This document shows, one piece after another, positions 59,807 to 64,000 of a stretch of DNA of 64,000 nucleotides (positions are counted from its first letter, which is position 1; each line of letters opens with the position of its first letter). The notes beneath the pieces are model-generated. The model saw only the letters and a program-made list of their open reading frames with translations. It searched no databases and had not been told where the DNA came from. The stretch covers positions 2,118,126-2,182,125 of the forward strand of contig NW_006763294.1 in the NCBI RefSeq assembly GCF_000218685.1, in the 5' to 3' direction. A program made the translations under genes and the position numbers. The stretch comes from Serpula lacrymans var. lacrymans S7.9. Its lineage: Eukaryota; Basidiomycota; Agaricomycetes; Boletales; Serpulaceae.

Positions 59807-60101
59807 GGATGTGCGTGATAACCAACGTGCGTGTGACTCTGGTTTTGTTGTATATTTGTGCCGCTGATTTTTTTGCATCTAGCTTTTACATCGTTGTGTA
59901 TATCATTTAAACACCGGAAACATATCTGTGAATAGGAATAGGCTGATATGGTTATCTGCCCAGGACACTAGTTCTAGTTTCGTTATATAGCTTTTCTCTT
60001 TGCATGCGAAACCCCAAGTAAGGTCTATCAATTTGCATTGTTAATGGCTAGCGTATTGAATATCTACAGTGCATATAGGCCGGCCGAACACACATTAGGA
60101 T
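59807..60101. other. Convergent spacer
   Basis: It lies between the 3' ends of two convergent genes. AT-rich; nothing coding. Confidence 0.6.
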
Positions 60102-61055
60102 TTATGGTTTATGCACTTCTCCAGCAACGCCTGTCATTACTTCATATAGTCCATTCCCCTGCCTTCTACCAAGCTGCTCGCTCCAAAATCGCATAATGGG
60201 CTCCCACTCATCTCTCGACCGTGGCATACCTTCACCGCTCATTTTAACTTCCTTAATACGACCAAACGCCCTCCCAAAAGCGGTCATCGCACTGCTCGGC
60301 AACGCTGATTCAGATGGCGCAGGACGGTGGAACACTAGCACCGGAGTAGAGCATGCTTTTGATAATGTCGGATAAGATAATAGAGGCCCTGACACTGTGA
60401 CGAGGGAGCCTAGTGCTCGGATAGGTGTTCCAGGGGATTTAACGTGTTTCTCCGCCTCCTGTTTCCACCATTTGATGCAAAGTTCTGCTGCTACGCTTCC
60501 ACCCTGTGCAAATCCGAATAGATGTATTCTATGAGGGGGCCACGAGCAGTCTTGGATGAGATGGTTGAGGACCTTCAGGGTTAGATCGAGAGCAGGGGTA
60601 GGATTAGGTCTGTCGATGAGTTCTCCAAGAGGGTCGAAGGATGGGTACCACTGAAATGCTTGTTCGTACAGAAAGGGGATCCTGGAAATGTTCACTTTGT
60701 CTGTCACTCAAAAATATCATTTTTATGGGATAGACTCACTGTTCTGGTGCTTGCAAAGCTAGCGTCGCTGTCTGAGGAAGCTTTAACTGACGACCCAGCT
60801 TCCCAAAAGGTACATGAGAGTCTCCTGTAAATCAAGATCAGAATTAGAGAATCTGGTGAGATAACGATAATATTAAGCAGGCATACCAAGGCCATGGAAC
60901 AAAATCAAGATATTCTCATCTGTGCCATCGTCGCTGGGAGTATAAGAAAATGGTACTGGGATTAATGACTTCTTGGGCGGTGGTTTTGTCTTTCCAGTGG
61001 ACGGGTCAGATGTATCCCGAAGATGTATGTCGACGCCAGACTCGCCTGGGAACAT
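60102..61055 (-). CDS. Alpha/beta-hydrolase-fold protein (Abhydrolase_2-like) without nucleophile serine
   Basis: Exons 61055-60887, 60824-60740 and 60681-60102 (GT-AG) give 277 residues. The start MFPGESGVDIHLRD is used because the longer frame upstream has no ATG before a stop. The fold signature is clear: ENILILFHGLGDSHVPFGKLG, TATLALQAPEQIPF, then HLFGFAQGGSVAAEL at the nucleophile elbow. Phospholipase/carboxylesterase relatives have GFSQGG there; this protein has Ala in place of Ser. The Asp and His motifs (usually HGxxDxxVP and GHS) are not evident either. It may be a pseudoenzyme or use other residues. The gene looks intact otherwise. Confidence 0.8.
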
Positions 61056-61894
61056 CGCGACTTGGTCGTCTGAGTTCAAGCGGCACTTCACTATTTCTTA
61101 TTCCACATTCAGAGTGACCCAGAGTCGCAACAATTCGTAGATATATCCTGGGTGATCGATTTACTTTACAAACTTCAAGATGCGTCTCAAGGTTGTCAAA
61201 GATGGCTCATCTGAACCTCAGACTTGGCTAATATCCTGAGGTCAGATGTTCAGATAAGGATGTGGCAAAACCTCGATGACCCGAAGGATTACGAAGATGC
61301 CACGCGAGGTATGTCTTTTGAGTTTATCTTGACCTTCAGGCTATCGTCCTGATCTTGAGGCCTTAAGGTCCCTCGTACAAGGCTTTACCCTCTTTGAGTT
61401 CGAACGCTGAAATTCAAATGGGAGGGGGTAGAATCAATTGCACAACGAATGCGCTCAATAGGAAACCGAATGAACTTGCACTCAAGCTTGTTTCTCATTG
61501 TTCAGAGGTATCGTCGTTCGTTTGAATACCGCATCTGCATTCGAACGTAATCGGTGAGATGAACAAGGAAGGTTATGCATATATTTCTGTTTCTTTCAAC
61601 ATATCCAGGCAGCTGCGGCACTTACCATATACCATATTTCGAACGTTGCCTGTAGCATGATAAGATTGCACTTGCCAAAATTTAGGTCTAGGCTATGAGC
61701 AAGATATAATAAATAAATAGAGTACGAACGTAGACATTTCAAGAAATATAACAACGTCCTCTGGAATGTGTATAAACTGGATATAACAAAAATAGCAAAA
61801 GAGCGGAATATAGGATTATCATTGGTGAAGGAACATCTCTACTTCTAGCAGGACCTTAAACTTTAGGATGAAAAAGATATGTCAACCTTGCCAC
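61056..61894. other. Intergenic region, no gene supported
   Basis: It contains a short plus-strand frame near 61181 (MRLKVVKDGSSEPQTWL) followed by stops and a GTATGT site near 61312. No second exon makes sense, so no gene is called. Confidence 0.4.
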
Positions 61895-63752
61895 TCAATC
61901 TTCCGTCGAACTTTGAGACAGGATCGGGGGTGGTTTGATTATTATGACTTCAGATGCCTGAAAGGCCGTGCTTGCATCTTCGGACTGGTTTTCGTGGTAA
62001 ACAAATCCTATACCCTCGTTCTCTGGGAAAGGGACCAGCTCATATTCTGAGCTTGGGTTATAGGTGGTTGTCCGACTGCGGCACTGTTGTCCTTCCGATC
62101 GAAAGTGTAGTGATGAAGTGGCGGTTCGATCTATGTGTGGAGGCACAAAGAGTGCTGTTGCAACTTGATCAGTCTTGTCGTCACCGTGTAACACCAGTCG
62201 AGTGTTCAGGGTGGCCATCATACAGTTGGCATATCTACACCGTGACACAACATTAATGAGTTTGCTCATAACGATGAATATATTATCATACAATTTGGAA
62301 AGCGAATAAAATCTGGAAGAGCAGTAAGAGATCAGCAAGAACTTGATTAAATTTGAAAAGAAATGGTACATTAGCAAGTGGTAATATTGGGGTAGTGTTA
62401 CCGCCATTATCAACTCTACCAGTGTGGCTACACTGGTGACCATTCCGGTTTCAAACGTCAATTTAATAAGCTTGGACAGAAGTGATTTTGTGTTCTTTAT
62501 TCCTGAAGCGGATTTTAATTTGAAAAGCTGGAGATGATTGCATAAATTAGAAGTTGGGGAAGTATGTAAGGAATGCACTGACAAGACGGGTTGTTTGCAC
62601 AGTGATTATTATGTCGCACACAAAACTGCTACCTAGCCACAACTGGTGTAATGAAGATGTTTCTTGTCAGAATAGCATATCAATAATGCGCTTTGACACA
62701 TACATAGTCGCTCCAGGCAGCTGAATCTCCACCCAAAGAGATTGCTTGTGGGTTGGCGGACTGCAGGATACAATTCCGCTCAACAGCCTCCATAAGCAAA
62801 ATAAAGGATACTAACATATTCCTTTTGTGCTGTAATATTGCCAGTGGCATCATATATCACTATTATACATTGAAGCAAGGATATCTAAAAGCTTCATCAT
62901 GAGGAAGGCGACGTTGATTTTGTTAACCGCTCACCATCATGACCACACAAGGTACAATTAGCGACTTATTGATGACCCAAAGTCTCCAGCAAAAGAAGCC
63001 ATGTACCATAGATGAGACTAGCACCATTGATGGGTAAGCATGCCACATATTGTAGGAGCGACATACTCAGCCCTGTGAGAATTGAAAGGACCAGGAAGGA
63101 CCAGGCAGGTGGCCCCTCCCCTACAATACCGGGGGGAAGTATACAGGAGAAACCCATATACAGCGGCCACTGTGTCGGATTGACGGCACATGCAAGACAC
63201 GCAAGAGACAGCCCTTTTCCAAATGCAATAAGAGTAAACACGCAGCTCAATGCTTCTAAAAGTAAGACTGCCCAGACTAAAAAAGTTCATTCAAAGGGAG
63301 AGAATATATTCGGAAGGGAACACCTACTAAAATACCTCATCACCATCCTATCATTGGGAAATCTTGTTTGATAAATAACTGTGACATAACATAGTTTAAA
63401 GCAGGTAATGGGATATAGGAGTGATATCCTTACAGGTCTGAACGACGAGGACTCCAAAGAAAGCAAAGCTGAGCACATAACCGAAACCCTGCATATCCAA
63501 CTTCATCAGTTGTTCAATTAAATTCTTAGATGGCTGTTAAGGCCGCTTACAATCAATATATCCCTACATTTTTAAAATTCAGAAACACGTCAAAAGAAGG
63601 CAGAAAACAAGCTGATGTACGTACGCATTTCTTGGAACGTTTCCAGAAAAATAATAGAGTGGTGAGGAATAATTGAGGAGAAGAATTTTTATGTTTATGC
63701 TGCCACTCATGGGTTGAATAGCGTCGAAGAATTTGGTAGCGCTTGAAGACAT
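61895..63752 (-). CDS. DUF6534-family integral membrane protein, many small exons
   Basis: Phase-consistent minus-strand exons from the 5' side are 63752-63625, 63563-63551 (13 bp), 63488-63434, 63378-63328, 63276-63067, 63017-62935 and 62884-62816. Next comes one starting at 62760, then the C-terminal exons down to 61895, which were only partly resolved. Family features are a first membrane helix GFGYVLSFAFFGVLVVQT, then YQTRFPNDRMVMRY, further helices (WAVLLLEALSCVFTLIAF, FFCWRLWVINKSLIV), the cytoplasmic KSLLSKLIKLTFETGMVTS typical of DUF6534, and YANCMMATLNTRLVL before a hydrophilic tail. DUF6534 proteins are seven-helix membrane proteins of unknown function, abundant in mushrooms. Start uncertain: an alternative ATG lies at 63831. 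Confidence 0.8.
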
Positions 63753-64000
63753 GAGCACATGATTCCATTGTGTAGAAGTTAGAGAGGCTTACTTAGTGAT
63801 ACATAGCACCGCTAGTGATGAAACATCCATCGTAAGCTTGGTTTCAGGTGGAAGTGTGGGGAGGAGTGATAGAGTAAAGGACCAGTCCAACGTGTCGCAT
63901 TTTATAGCTGAATTGGCGCCAGTGTATTTATCGCAGAGCCAGTGATGAACTGTACTCGTTTGCCGGATCAGAAGGACTTGACCTTGAGAGTATCTGTAAG
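63753..64000. other. Upstream region of the DUF6534 gene
   Basis: It holds the likely promoter, or leader with the alternative start MDVSSLAVLCIT near 63831 and a GTAAGC donor after it. No other gene was seen at the window edge. Confidence 0.5.

Noticed and set aside
61181..61330. Possible short plus-strand gene upstream of the hydrolase
   Set aside because: Stops follow immediately and no exon chain could be built; kept only as an intergenic note.

Overview
This is a nuclear segment from a basidiomycete fungus, most likely an Agaricomycete. The genes have several short introns of about 50-60 bp (GT-AG, one GC-AG). The right-hand genes (ribosomal eL41, RSC7/Swp82, DUF4470, DUF6534) and the transposon families (Plavaka, DUF6589, chromodomain Ty3/gypsy, Ty1/copia, Tc1/mariner) all fit that group. 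No species is named.

Layout. Bases 1-27032 and 27033-49114 are two head-to-tail copies of one segment with a period of about 27.0-27.3 kb (copy A and copy B). They are almost identical up to 20511 (A) and 47853 (B). From there to 21884/49114 they are clearly diverged paralogs. Copy A then continues with material that B lacks (21885-27032). Base 1 already matches 27033, so the repeat probably runs beyond the left edge. A 100-N gap at 5311-5410 lies exactly where copy B carries a 390-bp solo LTR.

Each copy is a graveyard of nested transposons, left to right: a MITE-like inverted repeat; a Plavaka transposase relic interrupted by a solo LTR (family B); a truncated gypsy LTR (family A) abutting a truncated Tc1/mariner element; a Plavaka C-terminal relic; an approximately 80-bp tandem repeat; and a minus-strand Ty1/copia element whose gag end and 5' LTR are cut away by a plus-strand chromodomain Ty3/gypsy element. 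The 3' LTR of that gypsy element carries another family-B solo LTR. Several catalytic residues are mutated identically in both copies, so the elements were dead before the 27-kb duplication.

Right of the transposons lies a three-gene module: a mitochondrial-type conserved gene (minus), an orphan gene with a QCYWFA motif (plus) and a type-B carboxylesterase (plus). Traces of this module occur three times (18195-22740, 45519-49114, 49574-51290), each time with a different subset surviving. The terminal set keeps the only intact mitochondrial-type gene; the repeat copies keep the intact orphan genes. The copy-B orphan gene is a chimera across the identity breakpoint.

From about 51.9 kb the window is ordinary gene-dense euchromatin: a DUF4470 protein, RSC7/Swp82 chromatin-remodelling subunit, ribosomal protein eL41, an unknown nuclear-looking protein, an Abhydrolase_2-fold protein without its nucleophile, and a DUF6534 membrane protein.
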